Source of the DNA: Pseudomonas sp. H1h
GTDB taxonomy: Bacteria > Pseudomonadota > Gammaproteobacteria > Pseudomonadales > Pseudomonadaceae
NCBI RefSeq assembly: GCF_000633255.1
Contig: NZ_AYMJ01000021.1
Coordinates: forward strand, 1 to 64,000
Reading direction: 5' to 3'
Length of the DNA stretch: 64,000 nt
Below, piece by piece: positions 9,480 through 19,063 of this stretch (positions are counted from its first letter, which is position 1; each line of letters begins with the position of its first letter). The position numbers and the translations under genes are program-made. Under the pieces are notes generated by a model. The model searched no databases, was not told the origin of the DNA, and was given only the letters and a program-made list of their open reading frames with translations.

Positions 9480-10511
9480 TTAACGATTTAGCGGGGTTTT
9501 CCCGGACTTTGGCGCTGTTCGCGGCAATATCGCCAGGAAGTTGTCCCGAGCGACTTTACGCGCAACGGCTTCGGGCAAGGCGTCGAGAAACGGCGTGAAG
9601 CTGTGCATTTCCTTACCGAGTTTGTTGAATCGACCTACAACATCTGAGCCGAGCATAAAGCGCTCAGGGTATTTCTCCACCAATGCCAGCCATTCCGCAC
9701 GTGGTTTGCCTTGTTCGTCCAGCAGATACGGTGTGAGCATGCTCCACGACAGATCGATAAACAGATTTGGATAAGCCTCAAGCAATCGGCTGACGGTAGG
9801 CAACAGAAACTTCAGGTGAGTCTGGTGGCGATGGATCTCCGCGCTGGTGCCGGCGTGAGCCCAGATAAACCAGGTGTGCGGGTGATTACGCAGCGGTTCT
9901 TCGACTTCCTTCAGGTAAAGCGGATTTTTCTCACGCTTGGAGGTGATGTTGGAATGCAGCATCACCGGCAGATCGTTTTCTGCCGCCAAGTGATAGATGC
10001 GTGTCATCGCCTCGTTGTTGGCCCGCGGCGTATCGCCGGCGGTCAGCGCCGTCAGGTCGTCATGACGGGTAAACACTTCGCCAATGCCCTGCCACAACCC
10101 CGGATACAGATAGAGCAGACGCTGGATGTGCGCAGCGGAGTTTTTGTCGTTGGGGTTGAACCCGGACAGAAATGGGTGAAAGTGCTGACGCTGCTCCGAG
10201 GTCAGTTTCTGTACGGCATCAGCGACAATCACGTCAGTGGCGCTGTACCAGTAGGCATCAGCGTCATCGCCGGCTTAATAGCGTGGACGCTTGGGTTCGT
10301 CTTCGTGCCATTTCTTCGCTACGGGAATCCCGGAAATCATCACGTGATCAATGGAATTGTCCTGCATGGCCGTGAGTAATTTCGCCATGCCGGCGGTTTC
10401 CTGGAAGAAATCCACGTAGTGCAGGTGCGCATCGCTGTAGGTGTAATCGCGGGCACTGGCGGCGCCGGCAACGACCAGCAGGCAGGCAAGACTCAAACGA
10501 AACAAGGACAC
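9480..10511 (-). pseudogene. Amidohydrolase-family gene interrupted by one in-frame TAA
   Basis: One reading frame runs from 10511 to 9480 but is cut by a TAA at 10277-10275. Before it lie a signal peptide and a metal-binding start (DAHLHYVDFF). After it come GIGEVFTRHDD, MLHSN, WAHAGTS, FIDLSWSM and LGSDVVG, typical of a TIM-barrel metal-dependent hydrolase (amidohydrolase 2 group). The residues flanking the stop (RPRY / AGDDADAYWYS) suggest a Tyr or similar codon became TAA. No frameshift is present. The preferred start is GTG at 10511, which follows a GGAG site; ATG at 10535 is the alternative. It is either a recently inactivated gene or a sequencing error. The distal part from 10232 has no strong start of its own. 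Confidence 0.75.
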
Positions 10512-10663
10512 AAGTAATCTCCGGCAGGTAGGCATAGCCTAGACCCTGAGCCGACAGCAAGGGTTCATCCTGCAGGAAAGTGGAACGCGTGCTTGTGGGA
10601 ATGCTCTATAACTGCAAGGTCTTTTTTGATCGCACGACTTTTCCTACTGCCAGTGAGGTTGCC

Positions 10664-11080
10664 ATGACTGTTACCGTCAATACCGTCTCCGCCGAAGGTT
10701 TTCGTCACACCGTAAAGATCGATGACCACGAATTGTTTGCCGATGTACCGAAATCTGCCGGTGGCGAAGGCACAGCCCCCGAGCCGCACGACTACTTCGA
10801 CGCTGCCCTTGGCGCTTGCAAGGCCCTGACCCTGAAGATGTACGCGAAGAAGAAAGACATCCCGCTGACCGGCGTCGGTGTCGAGGTCAAACGCGACAAT
10901 AGTGAAGAGCAGAAAGGCAAATACGTGCTGCACGTCACCCTCACGCTCAAGGGCGTGCTGACTGACGCGCAACGCGAGGAATTGCTACGGGTGGCCGATC
11001 GCTGCCCGATCCATAAACTGATGACCACCACCGACGTCAGCATCGAAACCCACGCCCCGCAAGGCTTCGATAGCCAGTAA
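10664..11080 (+). CDS. OsmC/Ohr family protein
   Basis: Small redox protein (139 residues from the ATG at 10664, preceded by GAGG). It carries the two conserved cysteines of the OsmC fold, one in ALGACKALT and one in RCPIHK. Relatives reduce organic hydroperoxides or respond to osmotic stress. It is closer to the YhfA-like OsmC group than to Ohr, which has a different Cys context. Pirin follows 61 bp later in the same direction. The precise substrate is inferred only at family level. Confidence 0.85.
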   Translation: MTVTVNTVSAEGFRHTVKIDDHELFADVPKSAGGEGTAPEPHDYFDAALGACKALTLKMYAKKKDIPLTGVGVEVKRDNSEEQKGKYVLHVTLTLKGVLTDAQREELLRVADRCPIHKLMTTTDVSIETHAPQGFDSQ

Positions 11081-11141
11081 TCCCCCTCGTGCCAGCGGCG
11101 GGTTATGCTTCTGGCATCACCCGCTCAGCCTGGAATGCACC

Positions 11142-12005
11142 ATGGACACGCAACCCCTGATCATCCGCCCGCGCGCCGAAGACGTCGAAGGTCAGCCGAT
11201 CCTGCGTCCGCTGCCGTCAGCCAAATGTCGCAGCGTCGGGCCTTTCGTATTTTTCGACCACATGCTCGAGACGGTTTATCCGACGGGCAAAGGCATGAAC
11301 ATCCGACAGCATCCGCACATTGGTCTGTCGACCCTCACCTACCTGTTTGAAGGACAGATCCAGCACAAGGACAGCCTCGGCTCCGATCAAGTGGTCAAGG
11401 CCGGTGATGTCAGCTGGATGACCGCGGGCAGCGCCATTGCCCACGTCGAGCGCACGCCCGAGCCGCTGTGGGAGCAAAGCTTCACAATGCACGGCTTGCA
11501 GATCTGGCTGGCCTCGCCCAAGGATCACGAGCAAGGTCCGGGGCATTACAGCCATCACCCAGCGGAAACCCTGCCGGTCAGCGATAACCTGGGCGTGCAG
11601 ATCCGGATGATTGCCGGTTCAGGCTTTTGCCTGGAATCGCCGGTGCCGGTGCTTTCGCCAACGCTCTACGCGGAAGTGAAGATGCAGACGGCGACGACAC
11701 TGCTGATCCCGACCGAGCACGAGGAACGAGCGATTTATGTGCTGAATGGGGATGCGCAACTGAATGGCGAGTCCCTCGAACCCCATGCGCTGGCGGTGTT
11801 GCCGGCAGGGGAAGAGATGAGCCTGTTTGCCGAGAGTGATGTGCACGCAGTGGTGTTTGGCGGCGCGGCGCTGGACGGGCCACGGCGGATCAACTGGAAT
11901 TTTGTCGCGAGCGATCCGGCGGTGATCGATGAAGCGCGACGCAAGTGGGCAGCCGGGGATTGGCCGACGGTGCCGGGGGAAGTCGAGCGGATTGAATTGC
12001 CCTGA
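11142..12005 (+). CDS. Pirin family protein
   Basis: Bicupin iron protein of 287 residues. The metal ligands of the N-terminal cupin are seen at His57, His59, His101 and Glu103, the same spacing as in human pirin and E. coli YhhW. Bacterial pirins include quercetin dioxygenases and regulators of central metabolism; the role here is unknown. It is downstream of the OsmC gene and followed by a REP pair rather than a clear terminator. Confidence 0.9.
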   Translation: MDTQPLIIRPRAEDVEGQPILRPLPSAKCRSVGPFVFFDHMLETVYPTGKGMNIRQHPHIGLSTLTYLFEGQIQHKDSLGSDQVVKAGDVSWMTAGSAIAHVERTPEPLWEQSFTMHGLQIWLASPKDHEQGPGHYSHHPAETLPVSDNLGVQIRMIAGSGFCLESPVPVLSPTLYAEVKMQTATTLLIPTEHEERAIYVLNGDAQLNGESLEPHALAVLPAGEEMSLFAESDVHAVVFGGAALDGPRRINWNFVASDPAVIDEARRKWAAGDWPTVPGEVERIELP

Positions 12006-12030
12006 GTTGTGTACAGCGGCTTAGTCAGTC

Positions 12031-12124
12031 TTCGCGAGCAGGCTCGCTCCCACGGAGATTGATGGTGTGACCAGAATCTCTGGACACCACAACCCCCCTG
12101 TGGGAGCGAGCCTGCTCGCGAAGA
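12031..12124. repeat. Inverted REP pair
   Basis: REP units at about 12031-12053 (GCGAGCAGGCTCGCTCCCAC) and 12100-12124 (its complement), between the convergent pirin and dienelactone hydrolase genes. Confidence 0.9.
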
Positions 12125-12163
12125 GGACCTGTCAGGCACCGGCCATGCCAGTGCCCGATCAAA

Positions 12164-12892
12164 TCAGCCCTTGAACACTTCTTCCAGCAAATCATGCATC
12201 GACTTGAAGGCGCGTTTTGCGGTCTTCGCGTCGTACATCATCTTTCCCGGTACGTTGGCGTGCGGATCGGTGAACGAATGCACCGCACCGCCGTAGCTCA
12301 GCAACTGCCAATCCACACCCGCCGCGTTCATCTCGTCTTCAAACGCTGGCAACTGCTCTTTGGGCACCAATGGATCGCTAGCGCCGTGCAGCACCAGCAC
12401 CGCGCCCTTGATGTTCTTCGCGTCTGCCGGGTTCGGCGAATCCAGCGTACCGTGGAACGACACGGCCGCCTTCACCGGCGCGCCAGTGCGGGCCAGATCC
12501 AGGGCACAGCAACCGCCAAAGCAGAAACCGAACACTGCCAGCCTCGACGTATCGACCGCCGCCTCACCCTGCTTCTGCAACTGCTCGAACGCTGCCTGCA
12601 TGCGCTTGCGCAGCAGTGCACGGTCGTTCTTCAGTGGCATCATCGCGGCGCCGGCCTGATCGCCGTTCTGCGGACGCACAGCCTGGCCGTACACATCGGC
12701 GATCAACACCACGTAGCCCTTGGCCGCAACCGATTTGGCGATCTCCTCGGCACCGGCGCTGACGCCCATCCAGTTCGGCGCCATCAACAGGCCCGGGCGC
12801 GTGCCCTTGTGCTCGGCGTCGAACGCCAGACGACCTTCATAAGGCTGGCCATCAAGCTGATAGACCACGGAACGTACAGTGACTTGGCTCAT
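12164..12892 (-). CDS. Dienelactone hydrolase family protein
   Basis: Alpha/beta hydrolase of 242 residues (ATG at 12892 after CAGGAG). The catalytic triad is Cys124 (GFCFGG), Asp173 (HGASDP) and His205 (AVHSF), and the Cys nucleophile is the signature of dienelactone hydrolases. Classical members open dienelactone in chlorocatechol breakdown, but no aromatic pathway genes are nearby, so this is probably one of the general housekeeping members with an unknown ester or lactone substrate. No signal peptide, so cytoplasmic. Confidence 0.88.
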   Translation of the reverse strand: MSQVTVRSVVYQLDGQPYEGRLAFDAEHKGTRPGLLMAPNWMGVSAGAEEIAKSVAAKGYVVLIADVYGQAVRPQNGDQAGAAMMPLKNDRALLRKRMQAAFEQLQKQGEAAVDTSRLAVFGFCFGGCCALDLARTGAPVKAAVSFHGTLDSPNPADAKNIKGAVLVLHGASDPLVPKEQLPAFEDEMNAAGVDWQLLSYGGAVHSFTDPHANVPGKMMYDAKTAKRAFKSMHDLLEEVFKG

Positions 12893-12924
12893 TTCTGACT
12901 CCTGAAGGGTAAACACCAGAATGA

Positions 12925-12948
12925 AAAAACCCGCCGAAGCGGGTTTTT
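12925..12948 (-). terminator. Rho-independent terminator after htpG
   Basis: Stem AAAAACCCGC paired with GCGGGTTTTT, loop CGAA, with a T run on the minus strand. It is 12 bp past the htpG stop codon. Confidence 0.88.
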
Positions 12949-12959
12949 ATGCAACGTGA

Positions 12960-14864
12960 TTAAACCGACAGTTCAACCAGCAGCTTGTTGAGACGGCGCA
13001 CGTACGCGGCCGGATCCTTCAAGCTGTCTCCGGCAGCCAGGGCTGCCTGATCGAAGAGGATGTGCGACAGGTCGCCAAAACGCTCTTCGCTCTGCTCGCC
13101 GTCGAGTTTCTCGATCAGCGGGTGGCTCGGGTTGAACTCGAAGATCGGCTTCGAATCCGGCACTTTCTGCCCGCTGGCTTCGAGGATCTGGCGCATTTGC
13201 AGACCCAGGTCCTGTTCACCGATGGCCAGAATGGCTGGCGAGTCGGTCAGACGGTGCGATACGCGAACCTCGGCAACCGAATCGCCCAGCGCGGTTTTCA
13301 GACGCTCGACCAGACCTTCCTTGGACTTGGCGACTTCTTCTGCGGCCTTCTTGTCCTCTTCCGAGTCCAGGTTACCCAGATCCAGGTCACCGCGCGCCAC
13401 GTCGACAAAGGTCTTGCCGTCGAATTCGCTGAGGTAGCTCATCAGCCACTCGTCGATGCGGTCGGTCAGCAGCAGCACTTCGATGCCTTTCTTGCGGAAG
13501 ACTTCCAGGTGCGGGCTGTTCTTGACTTGCGCGTAGGTTTCGCCGGTGAGGTAGTAGATCTTGTCCTGACCTTCCTTGGCACGTGCCAGGTAGTCAGCCA
13601 GACCGACAACTTGTTCGCCGTCGTCGCCATTGGTCGATGCGAAACGCAGCAGACCGGCAATTTTTTCCTTGTTGGCGAAATCTTCTGCCGGGCCTTCTTT
13701 CATGACCTGACCGAAGTTTTTCCAGAAGCCCTTATATTGCTCAGGCTCGTTCTTCGCCAGTTTTTCCAGCATGTCCAGTACGCGCTTGGTCAGCGCCGAC
13801 TTCATCGAGTCGATGATCGGGTCTTTCTGCAGGATTTCCCGCGACACGTTCAGCGACAGGTCATTGGAATCGACCACGCCTTTGATGAAGCGCAGGTACA
13901 GCGGCAGGAACGATTCGGCCTGGTCCATCACGAACACCCGCTGCACGTACAGCTTCAGGCCTTTAGGCGCTTCACGCTGGTACAGGTCGAACGGCGCACG
14001 GGCTGGCACGTACAGCAACGAGCTGTACTCAAGCTTGCCTTCAACCTTGTTGTGGCTCCAGGCCAGCGGGTTTTCAAAGTCGTGGGCGATGTGCTTGTAG
14101 AACTCCTGGTACTCCTCGTCCTTCACTTCAGTGCGCGGACGGGTCCACAGAGCGCTGGCGCGGTTGACGGTTTCCCATTCAACGGCAGGGGCTTCTTCGC
14201 CTTCGGCAGCAGCCGCTTCTTTCGGCAGCTCGATTGGCAAAGCGATGTGGTCGGAGTACTTTTTGATGATGTTGCGCAGACGCCAGCCATCGGCAAACTC
14301 GTCTTCAGCCGCTTTCAGGTGCAGGACGATGCGGGTACCGCGCTCTGGCTTGTCGATGGTGGCGACTTCAAACTCGCCCTCGCCTTTCGACGACCAGTGC
14401 ACGCCTTCGCTGGCAGGGGTGCCGGCGCGACGGCTGTACACGTCAACCTGGTCAGCAACGATGAAGGCGGAGTAGAAGCCGACACCGAACTGGCCGATCA
14501 GGTGCGAATCTTTCTTCTGATCGCCCGAGAGATTCTTCATGAAATCGGCGGTGCCCGATTTGGCGATGGTCCCCAGGTGGGTGATCACATCGTCACGGTT
14601 CATGCCGATACCGTTGTCTTCGAGGGTGACGGTCTTGGCGTCCTTGTCGAAGCTCACACGGATTTTCAGCTCAGCGCCACCTTCGAGCAACTCAGGCTTG
14701 GCCAAGGCTTCGAAGCGCAGCTTGTCTACAGCGTCAGAGGCGTTCGAGATCAATTCGCGAAGGAAGATTTCCTTGTTGGAATACAGCGAATGGATCATGA
14801 GGTGCAGCAGCTGCTTTACCTCGGTCTGGAAGCCCAGGGTTTCCTTTTGAGTTTCCACACTCAT
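12960..14864 (-). CDS. htpG: Chaperone HtpG (bacterial Hsp90)
   Basis: ATP-dependent homodimeric chaperone that helps fold and remodel client proteins in the cytoplasm. From the ATG at 14864 it has 634 residues and begins [13 protein letters not shown], as in other pseudomonads; that ATG lies 10 nt after GGAG, while the upstream ATG at 14870 is too close to it. The GHKL ATPase motifs are present: [15 protein letters not shown] and GQFGVGFYS. The middle domain and C-terminal dimerization domain follow. The gene ends just before its own terminator. No clear heat-shock (sigma-32) promoter was recognised in the 80 bp upstream. Confidence 0.97.
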   Translation of the reverse strand: MSVETQKETLGFQTEVKQLLHLMIHSLYSNKEIFLRELISNASDAVDKLRFEALAKPELLEGGAELKIRVSFDKDAKTVTLEDNGIGMNRDDVITHLGTIAKSGTADFMKNLSGDQKKDSHLIGQFGVGFYSAFIVADQVDVYSRRAGTPASEGVHWSSKGEGEFEVATIDKPERGTRIVLHLKAAEDEFADGWRLRNIIKKYSDHIALPIELPKEAAAAEGEEAPAVEWETVNRASALWTRPRTEVKDEEYQEFYKHIAHDFENPLAWSHNKVEGKLEYSSLLYVPARAPFDLYQREAPKGLKLYVQRVFVMDQAESFLPLYLRFIKGVVDSNDLSLNVSREILQKDPIIDSMKSALTKRVLDMLEKLAKNEPEQYKGFWKNFGQVMKEGPAEDFANKEKIAGLLRFASTNGDDGEQVVGLADYLARAKEGQDKIYYLTGETYAQVKNSPHLEVFRKKGIEVLLLTDRIDEWLMSYLSEFDGKTFVDVARGDLDLGNLDSEEDKKAAEEVAKSKEGLVERLKTALGDSVAEVRVSHRLTDSPAILAIGEQDLGLQMRQILEASGQKVPDSKPIFEFNPSHPLIEKLDGEQSEERFGDLSHILFDQAALAAGDSLKDPAAYVRRLNKLLVELSV

Positions 14865-14945
14865 GGTCATCAAACTCCAATCAGATGGCATTGGCCGCGA
14901 CCCAGATGGTCGGCGGCGGGTTGTTCATTGAGTTGGGGGCAGCGT

Positions 14946-15398
14946 TCAGGATTTCAAGGGCTCATCGATTTTGAAGTGCGCACGGGCGGTGGCAATCGGC
15001 TCGCTCTCGGTACTTTGCCAGGCCGTGATCGCAACGTTGGCGACGCGGCGGCCCTGACGACAGACCTGACACTTGGCCCAAGTGTCGCGAAACTGCCCGG
15101 CACGCAGGTAATCAAGGGAGAAGTCGATGATCTTCGGCACCCCGGGCGCCCCGGTGAAGATCAATAGATGCAACGCGGCTGCCAGCTCCATGAACCCGGC
15201 AATCACCCCGCCATGGATAGCCGGCAACAAAGGGTTACCAATGTTGTCCTTGTTCGCCGGCAGCTTGAACAGCAATTCATCGCCGACTCGCGAGCATTCG
15301 ACACCGATCAGCCCCGCATAAGGAATCAGCTGCAGCAGCGGCGCGTAGTCGCCCTGAGCATGAGCCTGCAGCAACTGTTGCTTCCAGTCATCACTCAT
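14946..15398 (-). CDS. Hotdog-fold thioesterase (PaaI type), second of a pair
   Basis: A 150-residue hotdog protein with the family segment AIHGGVIAGFMELAAA, in which the acidic and polar residues of the helix form the acyl-CoA thioesterase site. The ATG at 15398 follows AGGAGAG; a TTG at 15401 is less likely. Its start overlaps the stop of the upstream paralogue by one base, so the two are translationally coupled and may form a mixed or paired thioesterase. The natural acyl-CoA substrate is unknown. Confidence 0.85.
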   Translation of the reverse strand: MSDDWKQQLLQAHAQGDYAPLLQLIPYAGLIGVECSRVGDELLFKLPANKDNIGNPLLPAIHGGVIAGFMELAAALHLLIFTGAPGVPKIIDFSLDYLRAGQFRDTWAKCQVCRQGRRVANVAITAWQSTESEPIATARAHFKIDEPLKS

Positions 15399-15871
15399 CA
15401 ACGCTCTCCTTTGATCTTGCCGCCAAACCCCTGAGTGCCCTTCAAGCCCTTGCCCATGCGCATAAACGTGCCGACGACATGGGCGATCGGCTGCTGTGGG
15501 TCGTCCTGATAGGCGAAACCGCGCGCGAAGATCACGTCAGTGGTGACCCGATAACATTGCGCGAAACCGTAAACGTCCTTGTTCGGCTCAGCGGCATGCA
15601 TGTAGTCGATGCGCAGATCCAGCGTCGGGCAGACTTCGAATTCCGGCAGCACGCACAGCGTCGACATGCCGCATGCGGTGTCCATCAGCGAAGTAATCGC
15701 CCCGCCGTGGATCACGCCGGTCTGCGGATTGCCGACTATTTTCGCGCTATACGGCAACTTTACCGTCAGCCCTTCAGTGCTGGCGCTGTGCACCGTCAAA
15801 CCGAGCACCTGACAGTGACGCAATGCCGAGAGAAATCGCGTCGCACGCTCAAAAACGGGGTTTTCGGCCAT
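15398..15871 (-). CDS. Hotdog-fold thioesterase (PaaI type), first of a pair
   Basis: A 157-residue hotdog protein. The active-site helix is seen at GVIHGGAITSLMDTACG, where the HGG and the Asp of LMDTA match PaaI/YbgC-like acyl-CoA thioesterases. It is coupled to the next gene through a TGATG overlap. The start at 15871 (MAENPVFERA) has only a weak ribosome binding site. A likely role is hydrolysis of short or aromatic acyl-CoA, by family. Confidence 0.85.
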   Translation of the reverse strand: MAENPVFERATRFLSALRHCQVLGLTVHSASTEGLTVKLPYSAKIVGNPQTGVIHGGAITSLMDTACGMSTLCVLPEFEVCPTLDLRIDYMHAAEPNKDVYGFAQCYRVTTDVIFARGFAYQDDPQQPIAHVVGTFMRMGKGLKGTQGFGGKIKGER

Positions 15872-16029
15872 TTGATAATTACTCTTGTTAGTGCCTGTTT
15901 TCGGTAGCAGACAGAACCGCAAAAGTTCCATTGCGAAACAAACTTATATATCTGATGAAAATGAGGAACTTAACCTTGAGGGGTGCGCTCTTAAGGCCAG
16001 TAGTTATTTTCCATAAGGAGAAACACCCC

Positions 16030-16266
16030 ATGCGTAAGACTTTAGCTATTGCCTTGATGTTGACCGCTTCCCTCGGTCTCGCTGCCTGCGATAAAAAATC
16101 CGAGGACAAAGCTCAAGATGCCAACCAACATGCTGAACAAGCTCAGCAGAAAATGAATGAAGCTCAGGATAAAGTGAACGACGCAGCGAAAGAAAACGCT
16201 GAAGCCGCCAAAGATCAGGCTGAATCGAATCAGGCTGCTCAAGAGGAAGCTGCCAAGAAGCAATAA
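16030..16266 (+). CDS. Small Ala/Glu/Gln-rich lipoprotein
   Basis: A 78-residue lipoprotein precursor with a strong site (AGGAG) before the ATG at 16030. The signal ends in a lipobox (LAAC) at residue 20 and the mature part begins DKKSEDKAQ. The mature part is very rich in Ala, Gln, Glu, Lys and Asn with no aromatic residues, and should be a single amphipathic helix or coiled coil, reminiscent of Lpp/OprI-type or stress-related small lipoproteins. It has its own terminator. It is not OprI itself. The function is unknown. Confidence 0.8.
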   Translation: MRKTLAIALMLTASLGLAACDKKSEDKAQDANQHAEQAQQKMNEAQDKVNDAAKENAEAAKDQAESNQAAQEEAAKKQ

Positions 16267-16287
16267 TTGCGACTTGATGCAGAAAAA

Positions 16288-16316
16288 GAAAACCCGCCAA
16301 GTGCGGGTTTTCTTTT
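16288..16316 (+). terminator. Rho-independent terminator of the small lipoprotein gene
   Basis: Stem GAAAACCCGC / GCGGGTTTTC with a 5-nt loop and a T-rich tail, 22 bp after the stop codon. Confidence 0.9.
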
Positions 16317-16355
16317 GTCTGTGATTGTTGAGAGTGCCGGGTTAGAAGCCGTTTT

Positions 16356-16757
16356 TTACAGCAACACGGTTCTAAAAGTCGGACTAATCATCAGCAACAA
16401 ACTACAGATCAGACCGACCAGCCACACCAGGCTGCGCGGAGAAGGTTTATCCGCCAGGTACAACCACAAGTAGAGAATCCGCGCGATCACAAAGACGATC
16501 GCCAATGCATCGATTAACCACCCCTGTGTCTGCGTGGTGTGCGCCATCAGCACACCCACGGCAAACAGAATGAACGCTTCGATGCTGTTCTGATGCGCCG
16601 CCAGCGCCCGCGCGCCATAACCGGTGAGTTGCGCCTGCTGTTGGCGCGGCAGGTGGTTGTTGTAACCGCCCTGCTCTTTCATGGCTTTACCCACCGGCAT
16701 ACGCGCGATGTAAATCAACAATGCACTGATAAACACACACCAGAACGGAATACTCAT
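16356..16757 (-). CDS. MAPEG family membrane protein
   Basis: A 133-residue protein with about four hydrophobic helices. Residues after the first helix (GGYNNHLPRQQQAQLTGYGARALAAHQN) and the later IARILY segment match the MAPEG family (membrane-associated eicosanoid/glutathione metabolism). Bacterial members of this short type are poorly characterised. The ATG at 16757 overlaps the stop of the DUF599 gene by one base, so the two form a coupled pair. Confidence 0.82.
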   Translation of the reverse strand: MSIPFWCVFISALLIYIARMPVGKAMKEQGGYNNHLPRQQQAQLTGYGARALAAHQNSIEAFILFAVGVLMAHTTQTQGWLIDALAIVFVIARILYLWLYLADKPSPRSLVWLVGLICSLLLMISPTFRTVLL

Positions 16758-17494
16758 CAAGCGGCCTCTTTATTGGTTTCGGGCAACGTCGCCTCTGTAG
16801 GGGTATAGACCATCACATCCAGCACGTCGGAATGAAACTCGCGGCGATACAACACCAGCACCACGCCAGCACTCATCAACATGAACAGCCACGGGCTGAC
16901 AAACCACGCCAGCATCGTCATGCCGAAGTAATAAGAGCGCAAGCCGAAGTTGAACTGGTTGGCCGCCATCGAAATCACCCGTGCCGCCCGCAGCGCGAAT
17001 GCCTTGCGCTCCTGCTCGGAAACCTGGCGTTCACCGATCATCGGCGCCGAACCGACCAGGACTGCGGCAAAGTTGTACTGGCGCATGCACCAGCTGAACG
17101 TGAAGAAGGCATAGACGAACACCAGTGCCAGGCACAGCAACTTGATCTCCGACATGCCCTGCGATGCTTGCTGGACCATCGGAATGTCCGCCAGCAACGA
17201 CACGGCGCGCTCGGACGCGCCCAGCACGGTGAGAATCCCGGCGAGGATGATCAGGGTGCTGGACGCGAAGAACGAGGCGTTGCGCTCCAGGTTGCCGATC
17301 ACGCTGGCATCGGCGATGCGGTTGTCGCGCAGCAGCATGCGGCGCATCCAGTCTTCACGGTACAGGTGCAGCACGCTGGCCAGGCACGCGGTGTCGCGGG
17401 CCTTCCACGACGCATAACGGGTATAACCGCCCCAGCAGGTGACAAACCAGAGCGCGGCCAGCAGGTGGATCAGGTTGGCTTGGATGAACGACAT
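16757..17494 (-). CDS. DUF599 integral membrane protein
   Basis: A 245-residue membrane protein with hydrophobic segments near residues 5-25, 70-95, 115-135 and 185-215. It fits the DUF599 family, which has no known function. An AAGGAA site precedes the start. It is first in a two-gene unit with the MAPEG protein, and a REP pair lies upstream. Confidence 0.78.
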   Translation of the reverse strand: MSFIQANLIHLLAALWFVTCWGGYTRYASWKARDTACLASVLHLYREDWMRRMLLRDNRIADASVIGNLERNASFFASSTLIILAGILTVLGASERAVSLLADIPMVQQASQGMSEIKLLCLALVFVYAFFTFSWCMRQYNFAAVLVGSAPMIGERQVSEQERKAFALRAARVISMAANQFNFGLRSYYFGMTMLAWFVSPWLFMLMSAGVVLVLYRREFHSDVLDVMVYTPTEATLPETNKEAA

Positions 17495-17524
17495 GCAATT
17501 CCTTGTGGAGTATGAACGCTGTAC

Positions 17525-17610
17525 CTGTGGGTGCGGGCTTGCTCGCGAAAGCGGTGTGCCAAATACATAAACAGTGAATGACCCAACGCATGCGCGAGCA
17601 AGCCCGCTCC
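17525..17610. repeat. Inverted REP pair (slightly degenerate)
   Basis: GTGGGTGCGGGCTTGCTCGC near 17527 and GCGAGCAAGCCCGCTCC near 17594-17610. Both diverge a little from the core found elsewhere in the window. Confidence 0.8.
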
Positions 17611-17678
17611 GATATTGAGATTTGCGCAGTGCTTCGACGTTGGCTCAAGGAAAAAGACACTGCCTGAGGCGCATAAAA

Positions 17679-17708
17679 AATGCCCCGTATCGATTGATAC
17701 GGGGCATT
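17679..17708 (-). terminator. Rho-independent terminator of brnQ
   Basis: A 13-bp stem (AATGCCCCGTATC and complement) with a 4-nt loop. A run of T follows on the minus strand, about 40 bp past the brnQ stop. Confidence 0.9.
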
Positions 17709-17749
17709 TCTGTTTAAGCGTTGAAGACCCGCTTGTGGCGGGTCAGCAA

Positions 17750-19063
17750 TCAGGCAACCGCTTCGCTGCGCTTGCCCAGCAGGCGATCGCAGATCACCGC
17801 GACCACCAGGGTCATGACGCATGGCACCAGCCACGCCAGACCCTGCTCGCTCAGCGGCAGGTGGGACAGCTGCGATGGCATCCAGTCAGCCAAACCGGCG
17901 CCTTTGAGGGCGTCGATGGTGCCGAACACGAAGGACACGAGCATCACCGGGCCGATGATGCGGCCGTGTTCATGCCAGAAGTCTTTGCAGAAGCTCAGGC
18001 CGACCAACACGATGCACGGCGGGTAGATCGCGGTCAGCACCGGGATCGAGAAAGCGATCAGCTTGGTCAGGCCCAGGTTCGACACCAGCAGCGAGAACGC
18101 CGCCAGAATGATCACCAGCGTCTTGTAAGACAGTGGCAGCACGCGGCTGAAGTACTCAGCGCAAGCGCAGGTCAGACCCACCGCCGTCACCAGGCACGCC
18201 AGCGAGATCAGCACCGCGAGGAAGCCGCTGCCCAGCGAACCGAAGGTGTGTTGCACGTAAGCGTGCAGCACGGCCGCGCCGTTGGTAGCACCGACTGCCA
18301 CTTCATGGCTGCCGGAACCGAGACGGAACAGGCTGACATACACCAGCGCCAGACCGACACCGGCGATGAGACCGGCAATGATCGCGTAACGGGTGATCAG
18401 TGCTGGCGACTCGACGCCCCGGGAGCGGATCGCGTTGACGATGACGATACCGAACACCAGAGCGCCGAGGGTATCCATGGTCAGGTAACCATTAATGAAA
18501 CCCTGGGAAAACGGTGCCGCCACGTACTCCGGCGTGCCTTGGCCAATGTCACCCGCCGGCAAGGCGAATGCAGCGATACCGAGCACCGCCAGGGCGATGA
18601 TCTTCAACGGCGCCAGGAAACGCCCCACGGTGTCCAGCAGACGCCCCGGATACAGCGAGATGAAGAACACCAGCAGGAAGTACACCGAGCTGTAGAGGAA
18701 CAGCGCCAGTGGGCTTTCGCCAGTCAGCGGCGCCAGACCCACTTCGAACGACACGGTCGCGGTACGCGGAGTGGCGAACAACGGGCCGACCGCCAGGTAG
18801 CACGCGGCTGCCAGAATGCCGCCGGCTATCTTGCCGATCGGGCTGCTCAGCGTGTCCATCGCCCCGCCGACTTTCGCCAGCGCAACGACGGTGATCACCG
18901 GCAAACCGACGGCAGTGATCAGGAAGCCCAGCGCCGCCATCCAGACGTGAGGTCCGGCCTGCAAACCGACGATAGGCGGGAAGATGATGTTACCGGCCCC
19001 GACGAACAGGGCAAATGTCATAAAACCAAGTGCCAGGATGTCCTGACCTTTCAAAACTTTCAT
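17750..19063 (-). CDS. brnQ: Branched-chain amino acid transporter BrnQ (LIV-II)
   Basis: Inner-membrane Na+-coupled symporter for leucine, isoleucine and valine. The 437-residue protein has about 12 membrane segments and the family start [21 protein letters not shown], with FPP and GLQAGPHVW following. Length fits the LIVCS family. It has its own terminator, and its leader (19064-19336) contains several palindromes that may be regulatory. The start codon at 19063 has no strong ribosome binding site. Confidence 0.93.
   Translation of the reverse strand: MKVLKGQDILALGFMTFALFVGAGNIIFPPIVGLQAGPHVWMAALGFLITAVGLPVITVVALAKVGGAMDTLSSPIGKIAGGILAAACYLAVGPLFATPRTATVSFEVGLAPLTGESPLALFLYSSVYFLLVFFISLYPGRLLDTVGRFLAPLKIIALAVLGIAAFALPAGDIGQGTPEYVAAPFSQGFINGYLTMDTLGALVFGIVIVNAIRSRGVESPALITRYAIIAGLIAGVGLALVYVSLFRLGSGSHEVAVGATNGAAVLHAYVQHTFGSLGSGFLAVLISLACLVTAVGLTCACAEYFSRVLPLSYKTLVIILAAFSLLVSNLGLTKLIAFSIPVLTAIYPPCIVLVGLSFCKDFWHEHGRIIGPVMLVSFVFGTIDALKGAGLADWMPSQLSHLPLSEQGLAWLVPCVMTLVVAVICDRLLGKRSEAVA

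Noticed and set aside
9349-9480. N-terminal extension of the chemoreceptor up to 9480
   Set aside because: The first membrane helix follows directly after the ATG at 9348, which has a ribosome site; the extension has no family match.
10275-10277. Recoding of the in-frame stop in the amidohydrolase gene
   Set aside because: The codon is TAA, which is not used for selenocysteine or pyrrolysine, and no recoding structure is evident.
13062-15167. Long plus-strand frame opposite htpG
   Set aside because: It is antisense to the complete, highly conserved htpG gene, is rich in Gln/Val/Phe typical of shadow frames in GC-rich DNA, and has no ribosome binding site or domain.
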